A DNA stretch of 64,000 nucleotides from the NCBI RefSeq assembly GCF_006335015.1, contig NZ_VDGT01000005.1, positions 1-64,000 of the forward strand, in the 5' to 3' direction. Source of the stretch: Streptomyces sedi. Lineage in GTDB: Bacteria > Actinomycetota > Actinomycetes > Streptomycetales > Streptomycetaceae. Both the position numbers and the translations under genes were made by a program. Below, one piece after another: positions 14,306-22,346 of this stretch; within the stretch, counting starts at the first letter, position 1, and each line of letters starts with the position of its first letter. The notes under the pieces were generated by a model. The model was not told where the DNA came from and ran no database searches. It saw nothing but the letters and a program-made list of their open reading frames with translations.

Positions 14306-15868
14306 GTGAGAGACCGAGGGAGACAGGGCGCGCTCGCCGCGCTGGCCGGCCTGCTGGCGGTGGTCGCGGCACTGGCCGCCGCCGAGGCGCTGGCCGCGCT
14401 CGCGGTGCGGCGGGAGGCCGGGCCGGTCACCGCCGTGGGCGGCGCCGCGATCGACCGGACGCCGGCGCCCGTGAAGGACTGGGCGATCCGCACCTTCGGT
14501 GACCAGGACAAGCTGGTGCTGCGGCTCGGCATCCTGACGGTGCTGGCGCTGCTGGCCGCCGTGGCCGGGGTGTTGGCGCTGCGCTGGCGGCGGCTGGTCG
14601 CGGTGGGCGCCCTGGCGATGGGCGGGGTCGGCGCGCTGGCCGCCGCCGAGCGGCCGGACGCGGGGGGCGGGGACTTCCTGCCGGCGCTGCTGGCCGGCGC
14701 GGTGGCGGGCGCGGTGCTCTTGGTGCTCGTCGGTTGGCTGGAACGGCCGGGCGGCTCCGGGGTGTTCACCCCGGGAGACGGCCGGCGGCGGTTTCTGGCG
14801 ACGGCCGGCGCGCTGGTGGCGGGTTCGCTGGCGGCGGGGCTGCTCGCCCGGTGGCGGAACGCGTCCGATGCCGCGGAGGTCGCCGCCGAACGGGCGGCGC
14901 TGCGCCTCCCCGAGCCGGTCTCGCCCGCCCCGCCCCTGCCGGAGGGCGCCGCGCTGGACGTGCCGGGCCTGGCCCCGTTCCAGACGCCCAACGGTGACTT
15001 CTACCGGGTCGACACCGCGCTGGCGGTGCCCCGCGTGGACGTGTCGTCCTGGCGGCTGCGGCTGCACGGCCTGGGCGTGACCCGGCCGTTGGAGCTGAGC
15101 TTCGAGCAGCTGCTGGCACGCGACCTGGTGGAGCGGCGGATCACGCTGACCTGTGTCTCCAACGAGGTGGGCGGCCCGTATGTGGGCAACGCCACCTGGC
15201 TGGGCGTCCCACTGGCCGAGCTGCTGGCCGAGGCCGGCGTGCGCTCCCCCGAACAGGGCGGCGAGGCCGACCAGTTGGTGGCCCGTTCGGTGGACGGCAT
15301 GACGCTGGGCACCCCGTTGGCCGCCGCGCTCGACGGCAGGGACGCGCTGCTGGCGGTCGGGATGAACGGCGAGCCGCTGCCGTTCGACCACGGCTATCCG
15401 GTGCGGATGGTGGTGCCCGGGCTCTACGGCTATGTCTCGGCCTGCAAGTGGCTGGAGGAGCTGGAGCTGACGACGTTCGAGGCGTTCGATCCGTACTGGG
15501 TCAGGCGCGACTGGGCGCAGGAGGCGCCGATCAAGACGCAGTCGCGGATCGACACCCCGCGCGCCACCGAGCGGCCGACCGCCGGTGAGCCGATAGCCGT
15601 GGCCGGGGTGGCGTGGGCGCAGCACACCGGGATCGACCGGGTGGAGGTGCGCGTCGACGACGGGCCGTGGGAGGCGGCCGAGTTGGCCGAGGAGGACTCG
15701 GTCGACACCTGGCGCCAGTGGCACTGGCGCTGGACTCCGACCTCCGGCACCCACCGCGTCGAGGTGCGCGCCACCGACCGGGGCGGCGAGACCCAGACGG
15801 CCGACCGGGTCGGCACGGTGCCCGACGGCGCCACGGGACGGCATTCGGTGGTGGTCCGGGTGGACTGA
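14306..15868 (+). CDS. Membrane-anchored molybdopterin-dependent oxidoreductase, sulfite-oxidase family
   Basis: 520 residues. The first 180 hold about four membrane helices and end in a DGRRRFLATAGALVAG segment that resembles a twin-arginine anchor. The rest is the sulfite-oxidase fold: TLTCVSNEVGGPYVGNATW with the molybdenum-ligating cysteine, MNGEPLPFDHGYPVRMVVPG, GYVSACKWLEELEL, and a C-terminal dimerisation domain (AWAQHTGIDRVEVRVDDGPW). It probably works on the outer face of the membrane; the electron acceptor and substrate are unknown. GTG 14306 is chosen because the SigK-like promoter would place the transcript start there. The fasciclin lipoprotein follows it. Confidence 0.9.
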   Translation: MRDRGRQGALAALAGLLAVVAALAAAEALAALAVRREAGPVTAVGGAAIDRTPAPVKDWAIRTFGDQDKLVLRLGILTVLALLAAVAGVLALRWRRLVAVGALAMGGVGALAAAERPDAGGGDFLPALLAGAVAGAVLLVLVGWLERPGGSGVFTPGDGRRRFLATAGALVAGSLAAGLLARWRNASDAAEVAAERAALRLPEPVSPAPPLPEGAALDVPGLAPFQTPNGDFYRVDTALAVPRVDVSSWRLRLHGLGVTRPLELSFEQLLARDLVERRITLTCVSNEVGGPYVGNATWLGVPLAELLAEAGVRSPEQGGEADQLVARSVDGMTLGTPLAAALDGRDALLAVGMNGEPLPFDHGYPVRMVVPGLYGYVSACKWLEELELTTFEAFDPYWVRRDWAQEAPIKTQSRIDTPRATERPTAGEPIAVAGVAWAQHTGIDRVEVRVDDGPWEAAELAEEDSVDTWRQWHWRWTPTSGTHRVEVRATDRGGETQTADRVGTVPDGATGRHSVVVRVD

Positions 15869-15921
15869 CCGAGCCCAGGCGCCGACAACCGCCGCCAACC
15901 ACGGATACCTGTCGATAACTC

Positions 15922-15960
15922 GACAACAACCCGAGACAACTACCCATGACAACCACCGAC
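15922..15960 (+). promoter_or_regulatory. Three 13-bp direct repeats upstream of the fasciclin gene (candidate operator)
   Basis: GACAACAACCCGA, GACAACTACCCAT and GACAACCACCGAC follow one another without a gap at 15922-15960. Isolated further copies of GACAAC/G occur at 15884 and 15971. The even 13-bp period suggests a direct-repeat binding protein. A TTGTCGACAA palindrome lies at 15966-15975. Confidence 0.45.
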
Positions 15961-15989
15961 AGCTTTTGTCGACAAGGGAGTTAAGCCCC

Positions 15990-16673
15990 ATGCGTATCAC
16001 CCGAGTGAACCGCGTCCGCCGCACCGCCGTCGCCCTGGTGGCCGTCGCCGCCCTGCCGATGGGGCTCGCCGCCTGTTCCTCCGACGACGACTCGGACCAG
16101 AACGAGAGCAGCGAGGAGAACGCGCCGGAGGAGGAGACCGACGGCGGTGCCGAGGACGGCGCGGACGACGGCATGGAGGAGGACGCCTCCGGCGACATGG
16201 CCGCCGAGCCGTTCGGTCCCGCCTGCGCGGCCGTGCCGGAGGACGGCGCCGGCAGCTTCGACGGGATGGCCCAGGACCCGGTCGCCACCGCCGCCAGCAA
16301 CAGCCCCGAGCTGTCCACGCTGGTCAGCGCCGTCGAGGCGGCAGGCCTCGGCGACACCCTCAACACCACGGAGAACCTGACGGTGTTCGCGCCGGTCAAC
16401 GACGCCTTCGCCGGCATCCCGCAGGAGGACCTGGACGCGCTGCTGGCCGACGAGGCGGCACTGACCGACGTGCTCACCTACCACGTGGTGCCCGAGCGGC
16501 TGGCGCCCGAGGACCTGACCGAGGGCGACGTCGAGACGCTCCAGGGCGGGACCGTGGCCGTCAGCGGCGAGGGCGAGTCCTGGCAGATCAACGACGCCTC
16601 GGTGGTCTGCGGCAACGTCCAGACCGCCAACGCCACCGTCTACCTGATCGACGGCGTGCTGATGCCCCAGTGA
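15990..16673 (+). CDS. Fasciclin-domain lipoprotein (MPT83/MPT70-like)
   Basis: 227 residues. A lipoprotein signal ends in the lipobox LAAC with Cys29, followed by a very acidic linker (about 30-70) and one fasciclin (FAS1) domain at about 85-227 containing NLTVFAPVNDAFAGI, VLTYHVVPERL and TVYLIDGVLMPQ. It is anchored on the outer face of the membrane. In mycobacteria the MPT70/MPT83 fasciclin proteins are leading SigK targets, so its place beside a SigK block is telling. ATG 15990 follows AAGGGAG. Two cysteines in the mature part (CAAVPED, VVCGNV) may pair. No SigK-type element is seen directly upstream. Confidence 0.93.
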   Translation: MRITRVNRVRRTAVALVAVAALPMGLAACSSDDDSDQNESSEENAPEEETDGGAEDGADDGMEEDASGDMAAEPFGPACAAVPEDGAGSFDGMAQDPVATAASNSPELSTLVSAVEAAGLGDTLNTTENLTVFAPVNDAFAGIPQEDLDALLADEAALTDVLTYHVVPERLAPEDLTEGDVETLQGGTVAVSGEGESWQINDASVVCGNVQTANATVYLIDGVLMPQ

Positions 16674-16750
16674 ACCGTCCCCACGGTTCCGAACGGCACG
16701 GCTGCACGACGGCACGACGACTGACGGGTTGACCGGCTGAGCGGCCGGGC

Positions 16751-16800
16751 GAACGCGCGGCGGGCCGCCCCTCTCACACCGGGGGCGGTCCGCCGCGTTC
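16751..16800. terminator. Hairpin terminator between convergent genes
   Basis: GAACGCG...GCGGGCCGCCCC pairs with GGGGCGGTCCGC...CGCGTTC around CTCTCACACC, one small bulge. It separates the fasciclin gene from the convergent pterin dehydratase gene. Confidence 0.7.
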
Positions 16801-16814
16801 CGGCGTTCCCGCGT

Positions 16815-17120
16815 TCAGCGCGCGCCGTGCCCCGCGGCGATCTCCTCGATGCGGGTGGCCAGTTGGGTGTCCAGCTCGGTGACCTTGCCGCCGACGCTGT
16901 GGGTGTTCACCGAGACCCCGAGGCTGTCGTAGGTCACGGTGAGGTCGGCGTGGTGGTCGAGCCGCTCCTGGAGGGTGGCGATGTGCACCAGGAGCGCCAC
17001 CGCCTCCAGATGCCCGTCCAGCCGGTACTGGCGCACCAGCCGGTCGTCTCCGAACGACCAGCCGGGCAACCCGCCGAGCACCTCGCCGATCTGGGTCTCG
17101 TTCAACGGCTGCGGCGCCAT
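16815..17120 (-). CDS. 4a-hydroxytetrahydrobiopterin dehydratase (pterin carbinolamine dehydratase)
   Basis: 101 residues, the normal family size. It shows the family pattern GLPGWSFGDDRLVRQYRL, QERLDHHADLTVTYDSLGV with the catalytic His-His pair, and VNTHSVGGKVTELDTQLA. The enzyme dehydrates the 4a-carbinolamine formed during pterin-dependent hydroxylation. No pterin-dependent hydroxylase is nearby. ATG 17120 follows AGAGGAGGGG. It lies 50 bases downstream of the membrane phosphatase gene in the same direction and may be cotranscribed. Confidence 0.92.
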   Translation of the reverse strand: MAPQPLNETQIGEVLGGLPGWSFGDDRLVRQYRLDGHLEAVALLVHIATLQERLDHHADLTVTYDSLGVSVNTHSVGGKVTELDTQLATRIEEIAAGHGAR

Positions 17121-17169
17121 GGGCGGCCCCTCCTCTGACTTCGCTGGCTTCCCCGTCGTGGCTCCCAGG

Positions 17170-19254
17170 TTAGAGCCGGTCGGCCCCGCGCGCCTCGTGG
17201 GCGGCCGGATCGGGGTCGGCGGCGGCCGACTCCGCCAGCCAGCGGCGCAGCACCCGGTGCACCGCCTCGGCACCCACCAGTTCGCCCTCGGCCGTCGGCG
17301 GGGAGAGCGCCGGGGGCGCGAGCAGGAACGCCAGGCTCTGCTCCCCGCCCAGCCCACCGTGGCACCCCAGCTGCTCCTCGAAGGCGTACACCGCGCCGCT
17401 CTCCGGGTCGCAGGCCGAATTGACCACGAGGTCAGGGCAGTTGGCGAAGCCGGCGGTGCGCCGCACCGCGTCCGCCGCGCCGGGGCCGAACGGAAGCAGC
17501 GGATCGGCCCCCAGCACCTTGCCGCTCGCCAGATGGTGCTCGGCACCGCCGGCACCCAGCACCACCGGGCCGTGCCGCTCGTCGTCGACCAGCACGAAAC
17601 CGATGCCCGGATGCTCGGCCAGGCTCCGCAGCAGGGCCGGGTAGCGGCGTTCCACGGCCTCCCGCCCCGCGCGGCCCGGGATGTCGGGGAAGGCGACCAC
17701 CCCGAGGTTCCCCGAGGCCAGCACGACGGGGGCGGTCGCGCCGCCCGGCTCGGCGCCGCGCTCCGGCGGCTCGGCCGGCTCCTCCGGCCGGTGCAGCGCG
17801 GCCCTGGCCACCCCCCTGGCCTCGGCGCCGCTCTCCTCCCGGCGCGGCACCCCCGCGACGGGCCGCCCGCAGCCGATCCGCACCAGCTCCTCCAACGAGT
17901 GGCCGAACGCGGCGGCGAACGTGGGCCCCTGGCTCTGCCCGTGGTCGGAGAGCAGCACCAGATGGTAGGGGCGCGGGGCGTGCGCGACGGCCTGGAGGAT
18001 CAGCGCCACGCAGCGGTCGAGGCGCGCCAGCACCTGCCGGGTGTCCCGGCCGCGCGGGCCCGAGTGGTGGGCCACCTCGTCGTAGGCGACCAGGTCGGCG
18101 TAGACGGCGCCGCGCCCGTTGAGGATGTCGCCCACCACGGCCGCCGTCACCACGTCCCGCTGCACCACGGTGGCGAACGCCCTGATCAGTGGGTAGAGAC
18201 CGGCCCTCCGCACCCGGGGGCGCACGCCGGCCAGGCGCGCGCGGGTGGACTGGCAGATCTCGCGCACCAGTTCCACCACGAACGCGCCGGCGGTGCGCGC
18301 CGCGTGCGCCGGGTCGGAGAAGTAGGCGAAGTACCCGGCGCGCGAACGTTGACCCGCGCGCCGGCGTGCGGCGACCGAGAGCACCAGGGCGGCCTGCCCC
18401 GCTCCCCCGGTGAACAGGTTGCCCCGGCTCGCGCCGTCCTCCGCCAGCAGCCCGGGCGAGCCGGTGCGCAGCTGTGCCCGGCGTTGCAGGGTGGCGGCGC
18501 TGGAGGGCCGGTTGCTGACCAGCACCTCGCCGGTCTCCTTCTCGTACCAGCGGAACGCGGGCACGTCGGCGTTGCTGCCGTGCAGGATGCCGAGCTGCGA
18601 GGCGCCCGTCTGGCTCGACCAGTCGGTGCGCCACGGGGCGAGCCGGTGGCCGCGCGCGAGAAGCCCCGCCACGGTCGGCATCAGCGGGCGCTCCCCCGCC
18701 GTCGCCTCGCGCAGCACGTGGTAGCCGATGCCGTCGAGCTGGAGGAAGACCACCCCCGCCGTGCGGCGCGCCGGCACGGGCGCCGGCCGCCCGAACCGCA
18801 GCCCCGCCATCCGCCGCAGCCGCCGCCTGGTCGCGCCCTGGTCACGCAGCACCAGGAACGCACCGGTCGCCGACGAGGCGACCGAGGTCGCGGCGGCCAC
18901 CACCACCGCGGTGCCGGCCCCCGCCTGCCCGCGGCCCGGTACGGCGCTGAGCGCCAGCAGCATCAGCGCGCCGTTGAGCAGGAACACCAAGGAGCCCAGC
19001 GCCAGGGCCGGCACCAGCAGCAGCGCGCGGACCAGCCACGGCCACACCAGGGCGTTGAGCAGGCCGAAGAAGCCGGCGCAGAGTGCCGCGGTCAGCCCGA
19101 CGCGGGTGAGGCTGTCGCCGTCGGCCGACTGGAGGCGGAAGGCGGGCAACACCAGGGAGAGCACGACCAGCGTGGCGGTGGCCACCGCCCACACCGCCGA
19201 CACCCGCAGCAACGCGGCCCCCGCGCTCCGCCACCGCCCCATCCGCCGCACCAC
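17170..19254 (-). CDS. Phage-holin-like membrane domain fused to an alkaline phosphatase-superfamily (phosphodiesterase-like) domain
   Basis: 694 residues. The first 150 contain four hydrophobic helices of the phage-holin family IV layout; the remainder is an alkaline-phosphatase/nucleotide-pyrophosphatase fold with metal-site motifs VVFLQLDGIGYHVLREA (Asp about 174), DWSSQTGASQLGILHGSNAD (likely Thr nucleophile), DLVAYDEVAHHSGPRGRDT and VLLSDHGQSQGPTF. This two-part architecture is widespread in actinobacteria with no assigned substrate; a cell-envelope phosphodiester is a fair guess. Start is GTG 19254, with ATG 19242 as alternative. A proline/glutamate-rich insertion lies near residue 470. 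Confidence 0.85.
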   Translation of the reverse strand: MVRRMGRWRSAGAALLRVSAVWAVATATLVVLSLVLPAFRLQSADGDSLTRVGLTAALCAGFFGLLNALVWPWLVRALLLVPALALGSLVFLLNGALMLLALSAVPGRGQAGAGTAVVVAAATSVASSATGAFLVLRDQGATRRRLRRMAGLRFGRPAPVPARRTAGVVFLQLDGIGYHVLREATAGERPLMPTVAGLLARGHRLAPWRTDWSSQTGASQLGILHGSNADVPAFRWYEKETGEVLVSNRPSSAATLQRRAQLRTGSPGLLAEDGASRGNLFTGGAGQAALVLSVAARRRAGQRSRAGYFAYFSDPAHAARTAGAFVVELVREICQSTRARLAGVRPRVRRAGLYPLIRAFATVVQRDVVTAAVVGDILNGRGAVYADLVAYDEVAHHSGPRGRDTRQVLARLDRCVALILQAVAHAPRPYHLVLLSDHGQSQGPTFAAAFGHSLEELVRIGCGRPVAGVPRREESGAEARGVARAALHRPEEPAEPPERGAEPGGATAPVVLASGNLGVVAFPDIPGRAGREAVERRYPALLRSLAEHPGIGFVLVDDERHGPVVLGAGGAEHHLASGKVLGADPLLPFGPGAADAVRRTAGFANCPDLVVNSACDPESGAVYAFEEQLGCHGGLGGEQSLAFLLAPPALSPPTAEGELVGAEAVHRVLRRWLAESAAADPDPAAHEARGADRL

Positions 19255-19329
19255 CGTCCGTTCCCGTCACGTTCACCACCGCGTCCCATCCTCACCGATG
19301 CGCCGCCCGCGCGGGCGGCGTCACCGACC

Positions 19330-19650
19330 ACAGGCACACGCACACCTGACCGACCACGCCAGCCCAATCAAGGGGCGCGGGGAACTGCGCGAGCAACCCA
19401 CCACCGAGCCGCACCCGACCACCCACCCAGCCACGAAGCTCCGTAGTCGACCAACGCCCGCCGCACAGCATTCGCGCAGTTCCCCGCGCCCCCAAGCAGG
19501 CCGCCACCTACCGCAAGCGAACCCGCACCCAACCCACCACGCCAGCCCCAACCAGGGGCGCGGGGAACGGCGCGAGCAACCCACCACCGGGCCGAGGACG
19601 ACAACCCACCCAGACCGGCAAGGTCGGTAGTCGACCAACCCCCGCCACCC
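19330..19650 (+). repeat. Interspersed hairpin repeat, cluster B
   Basis: Occupies the gap between two divergent genes (19255-19706). A lone right arm GGGGCGCGGGGAACTGCGC lies at 19372-19390, and a full unit pairs 19474-19492 with 19555-19573. The linker text AGTCGACCAAC and GAGCAACCCACCACCG is shared with the other clusters. No gene is seen here. Confidence 0.85.
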
Positions 19651-19706
19651 CCGCACCGCCGGGATGGCACCCTTGAGCGGAGAGGCGTCGGCGAAGGAGA
19701 GCCCCC

Positions 19707-20483
19707 GTGTCCGTGGAGATCACCTGGTGGGGCCATGCCACGGCCACCGTGCGGGACTCGGGCACCACGCTGCTGACCGACCCGCTGCTGACCCGCCGCT
19801 GCGCCCATCTGTGGCGGCGCCGTGGCGCGCTGCCGCCGCGGGCGGCCGTGGCCGCGGACGCGGTGCTCGTCTCGCATCTGCACAGCGACCACCTCCATCT
19901 GCGTTCGCTGGCCCGGCTGCCGGCCGGCACCCCGTTGTTGCTGCCCACGGGCGCGCTCGGCGCCGTCCCGCTGCTGCGGCGCCTCGCCGAGCGGCTCGAC
20001 CCGCGCGAGCTGTCGCCGGGCGACAGCCTCGCCGTGGGCCGGGTCGCGGTGCGCGCCGTGCCGGCGGCGCACGACGGGCGCCGGCTGCCGTTCGCGCGGC
20101 GGCGGGTCGCGCCGCTGGGGTTCGTGGTGGAGGGCGAGGGCCGCACCTACTTCGCCGGCGACACCGATCTCTTCGGCGGGATGGCCGGCGAGGTCGGCCG
20201 TGTCGACACGGCGCTGCTGCCGGTCGGCGGCTGGGGCCCGGGGCTCGGGCACGGGCACCTCAACGCCGAGCGGGCCGCCGAGGCGCTGGCCCGGCTGCGC
20301 CCGCGCAGCGCCGTTCCCGTGCACTACGGCACCTACTGGCCGTGGGGGATGGCGGCGGTGCGCCCGCACGAGTTCCACGCTCCGGGCGACGAGTTCGTCC
20401 GGCACGCGGCGCGGCTGGCGCCCGAGGTGGCGGTGCACCGGCTGCGGCACGGCGAGAGCGTGCGGCTGGCGGCCGGCGGGTGA
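19707..20483 (+). CDS. Metallo-beta-lactamase-fold hydrolase
   Basis: 258 residues. The UlaG-like subgroup is indicated by ITWWGHATATVRDSG at the N-terminus, the zinc motif SHLHSDHLHL (HxHxDH), YFAGDTDLFGGM with the bridging aspartate, and VPVHYGTYWPWG near the end. It hydrolyses a phosphodiester or lactone of unknown identity. The start is GTG 19707, preceded by GGCGAAGGAGAG. Its stop overlaps the GTG of the DedA gene by 4 bases, so the two are translated together. Confidence 0.88.
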   Translation: MSVEITWWGHATATVRDSGTTLLTDPLLTRRCAHLWRRRGALPPRAAVAADAVLVSHLHSDHLHLRSLARLPAGTPLLLPTGALGAVPLLRRLAERLDPRELSPGDSLAVGRVAVRAVPAAHDGRRLPFARRRVAPLGFVVEGEGRTYFAGDTDLFGGMAGEVGRVDTALLPVGGWGPGLGHGHLNAERAAEALARLRPRSAVPVHYGTYWPWGMAAVRPHEFHAPGDEFVRHAARLAPEVAVHRLRHGESVRLAAGG

Positions 20484-21085
20484 GCGCCTGGATCGACCTG
20501 GCGCGGGCGGCCGAGGAGACCGTCGACACCGAGACGGCGCAGCAGGCCATCGGCTATCCGTCGTTGTTCGCGCTGGTGCTGCTGGGTTCGCTGGTGCCGG
20601 TGGTGCCGACGGGCGCGCTGGTCTCCTCGGCGGCCGTGGTCGCCGTCCACCACAGCGATCCGGTGCCGACCTCGCTGCTGGTCTGGGCGGTGGCGGCGTG
20701 CGCGGCGTTCCTCGGCGACGCGGCGCTCTACGGTCTCGGCGCGCGCGGTTCGCGCTGGCTGGAGCGGATCAGGGGGCAGGTGGCGCCGGCGACGCTGACC
20801 GGCGCGCAGCGGAGGCTGGAACGCGGCGGGGCCACCGTGCTACTGGTGTCGCGGCTGGTGCCCGCCGGGCGGCTGCCGGTGATGCTGGCCTGTCTGCTGT
20901 CGGGGATGCCGGCGCGCCGCTATCTGCGCGGCAACCTCCCGGCGACCGTGGCCTGGGCGGGCGTCTACGGCCTGCTGGGGGTGGTCGGCGGGGCGGTCTT
21001 TCCGCACCCGTGGCAGGGGGTGCTGGCCGCCGTCGCCCTGACGTTGCTGATCGCGGTCCTGCCCCGGCTGCGCCGCACGCGCTGA
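20480..21085 (+). CDS. DedA/SNARE-associated family membrane protein
   Basis: 201 residues with about five hydrophobic segments. It carries the DedA/VTT pattern LLGSLVPVVPTGALVSSAAV near residue 40 and the core RLVPAGRLPVMLACLLSGMPARRYLRGN around 130-155, where the arginine and the GxxPA stretch are typical. DedA proteins act as lipid scramblases or flippases in the inner membrane. The GTG start overlaps the upstream hydrolase stop (GTGA). It is shorter than most DedA proteins at the N-terminus. Confidence 0.85.
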   Translation: MSAWIDLARAAEETVDTETAQQAIGYPSLFALVLLGSLVPVVPTGALVSSAAVVAVHHSDPVPTSLLVWAVAACAAFLGDAALYGLGARGSRWLERIRGQVAPATLTGAQRRLERGGATVLLVSRLVPAGRLPVMLACLLSGMPARRYLRGNLPATVAWAGVYGLLGVVGGAVFPHPWQGVLAAVALTLLIAVLPRLRRTR

Positions 21086-21108
21086 GCCCGGGCGGTCTCC
21101 CGCCCCCG

Positions 21109-22110
21109 TTACTCCAGCACCCGTGCGCCGCCCACCGGCAGGTCCCACAGGTCGTCGGGCAGCCGCCCGGAGGCGCGCCAGGCCGCGCGGACCCGGGCCA
21201 GCGGCTCAAGCGGCGGTTCGGCGGAGAGCGAGAACGTTCCCCAGTGCATCGGGGCCATCCGTTCCGCGCCCAGGTCGTCGCAGGCGCGGACCGCCTCCTC
21301 GGGGTCGGTGTGGACGGCGCGCAGCAGCCAGGGCGGGGAGTAGGCGCCGATCGGCAGCAGCGCGAGGTCGATCCCGGGGTAGCGGTCGCCGATCTCGCCG
21401 AACCAGTGTCCGTAGCCGGTGTCCCCGGCGAAGTAGACGTGTTGTCCCCGTCCGTCGGAGAGCACCCAGCCGCCCCACAGGGTGCGGCAGGTGTCGCGCA
21501 GCCCGCGCCGCGACCAGTGGTGCGCGGGGACGAGGTCGAAGCGGACCGGGCCTTCGGGGGCGGGGAGTTCGGCCGACTCCCACCAGTCAAGCTCGGTGAC
21601 GTGCAGAAAGCCCCTGCGGCGGAACCAGTCGCCCAGCGCCGCGGGGACGAAGACGGGGGTGAGGCGGGGCAGCCGCTTGACGGTGGGGGCGTCGAGATGG
21701 TCGTAGTGGTTGTGGGAGATCACCACGGCGTCGACCGGCGGCAGTTGGGACCACTCGACGCCGACCGGGGTGAGCCGGGGCGGGGTGCCGAGGATCTTCT
21801 TCGACCAGACGGGGTCGGTGAGTACGGTCAGCCCGCCGATCCGCAGCACCCAGCTGGCGTGTCCGACCCAGCTGACGGCGACCGTCGCCGGGTCGACCTC
21901 GGGCACCGGCTCCGGCGCGAACGGCAGCCCGGCCGCCGCGTAGCGCGCCGAGGCGCCGGGGCGCAGCGCCCCCTGGCGCGCGGCGCGCAGCATCGCGCCG
22001 AGGCCGGGGAGCGGCTCGGTGAGCCGGTCGGTGAAGTCGCGCGGCCACGGGCGTCGCCGGTAGAGCGGGCGGGGGTCGTCCCGGTGGGTGGGCTCGGTCC
22101 GGTCGGTCAT
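21109..22110 (-). CDS. Metallo-beta-lactamase-fold hydrolase, NAPE-PLD-like
   Basis: 333 residues. Motifs: VSWVGHASWVLRIGGLTVLTD, VISHNHYDHLDAPTV (HxHxDH zinc motif), VPAHHWSRRGLRDTCRTLWGG, YFAGDTGYGHWFGEIG and MAPMHWGTFSLSAEPP. This pattern is shared with N-acylphosphatidylethanolamine phospholipase D-like proteins, which cleave a phosphodiester bond in lipids; activity here is inferred from family only. ATG 22110 follows GGAGG. It is convergent with the DedA gene (23-base gap) and divergent from the methyltransferase at 22347. Confidence 0.88.
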   Translation of the reverse strand: MTDRTEPTHRDDPRPLYRRRPWPRDFTDRLTEPLPGLGAMLRAARQGALRPGASARYAAAGLPFAPEPVPEVDPATVAVSWVGHASWVLRIGGLTVLTDPVWSKKILGTPPRLTPVGVEWSQLPPVDAVVISHNHYDHLDAPTVKRLPRLTPVFVPAALGDWFRRRGFLHVTELDWWESAELPAPEGPVRFDLVPAHHWSRRGLRDTCRTLWGGWVLSDGRGQHVYFAGDTGYGHWFGEIGDRYPGIDLALLPIGAYSPPWLLRAVHTDPEEAVRACDDLGAERMAPMHWGTFSLSAEPPLEPLARVRAAWRASGRLPDDLWDLPVGGARVLE

Positions 22111-22162
22111 CTGGCCTCCGCTTTCCAGGTCTCCGGGCTTCCAGCCGCCCCCGCTCCCCCTC

Positions 22163-22210
22163 CGCCGTGCGCGTTTCCCGCCGTGCGCGTTTCCGGCCGT
22201 GCGCGTTCTG
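22163..22210. repeat. Three tandem 16-bp repeats in a divergent promoter region
   Basis: CGCCGTGCGCGTTTCC occurs twice in tandem (22163-22178, 22179-22194) followed by a diverged third copy GGCCGTGCGCGTTCTG (22195-22210). It lies between the divergent NAPE-PLD-like and methyltransferase genes. Confidence 0.8.
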
Positions 22211-22346
22211 TCGTCCGGACTCCCAGGGCACCACCGGCCCGGTGCCGGCTCATCCGGGCGGCCGTCGCGTTGGGCCGATCCAGCGACGTTGTCCGCTTGA
22301 CGGAACACTCTTGCTCACGATGCGAGACGTCCGGCAGGCTGGCGCC

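Noticed and set aside
12899..16477. Upstream extension of the minus-strand DUF1365-CFA frame to about 16477
   Set aside because: It runs antisense or out of frame through the FAD oxidoreductase, molybdenum enzyme and fasciclin genes. GTG 12898 is the start that overlaps the preceding stop.
22297..22325. TTGACG followed by a possible -10 before the methyltransferase gene
   Set aside because: The -35 is good, but no acceptable -10 lies at 16-19 bases, so I do not call a promoter.
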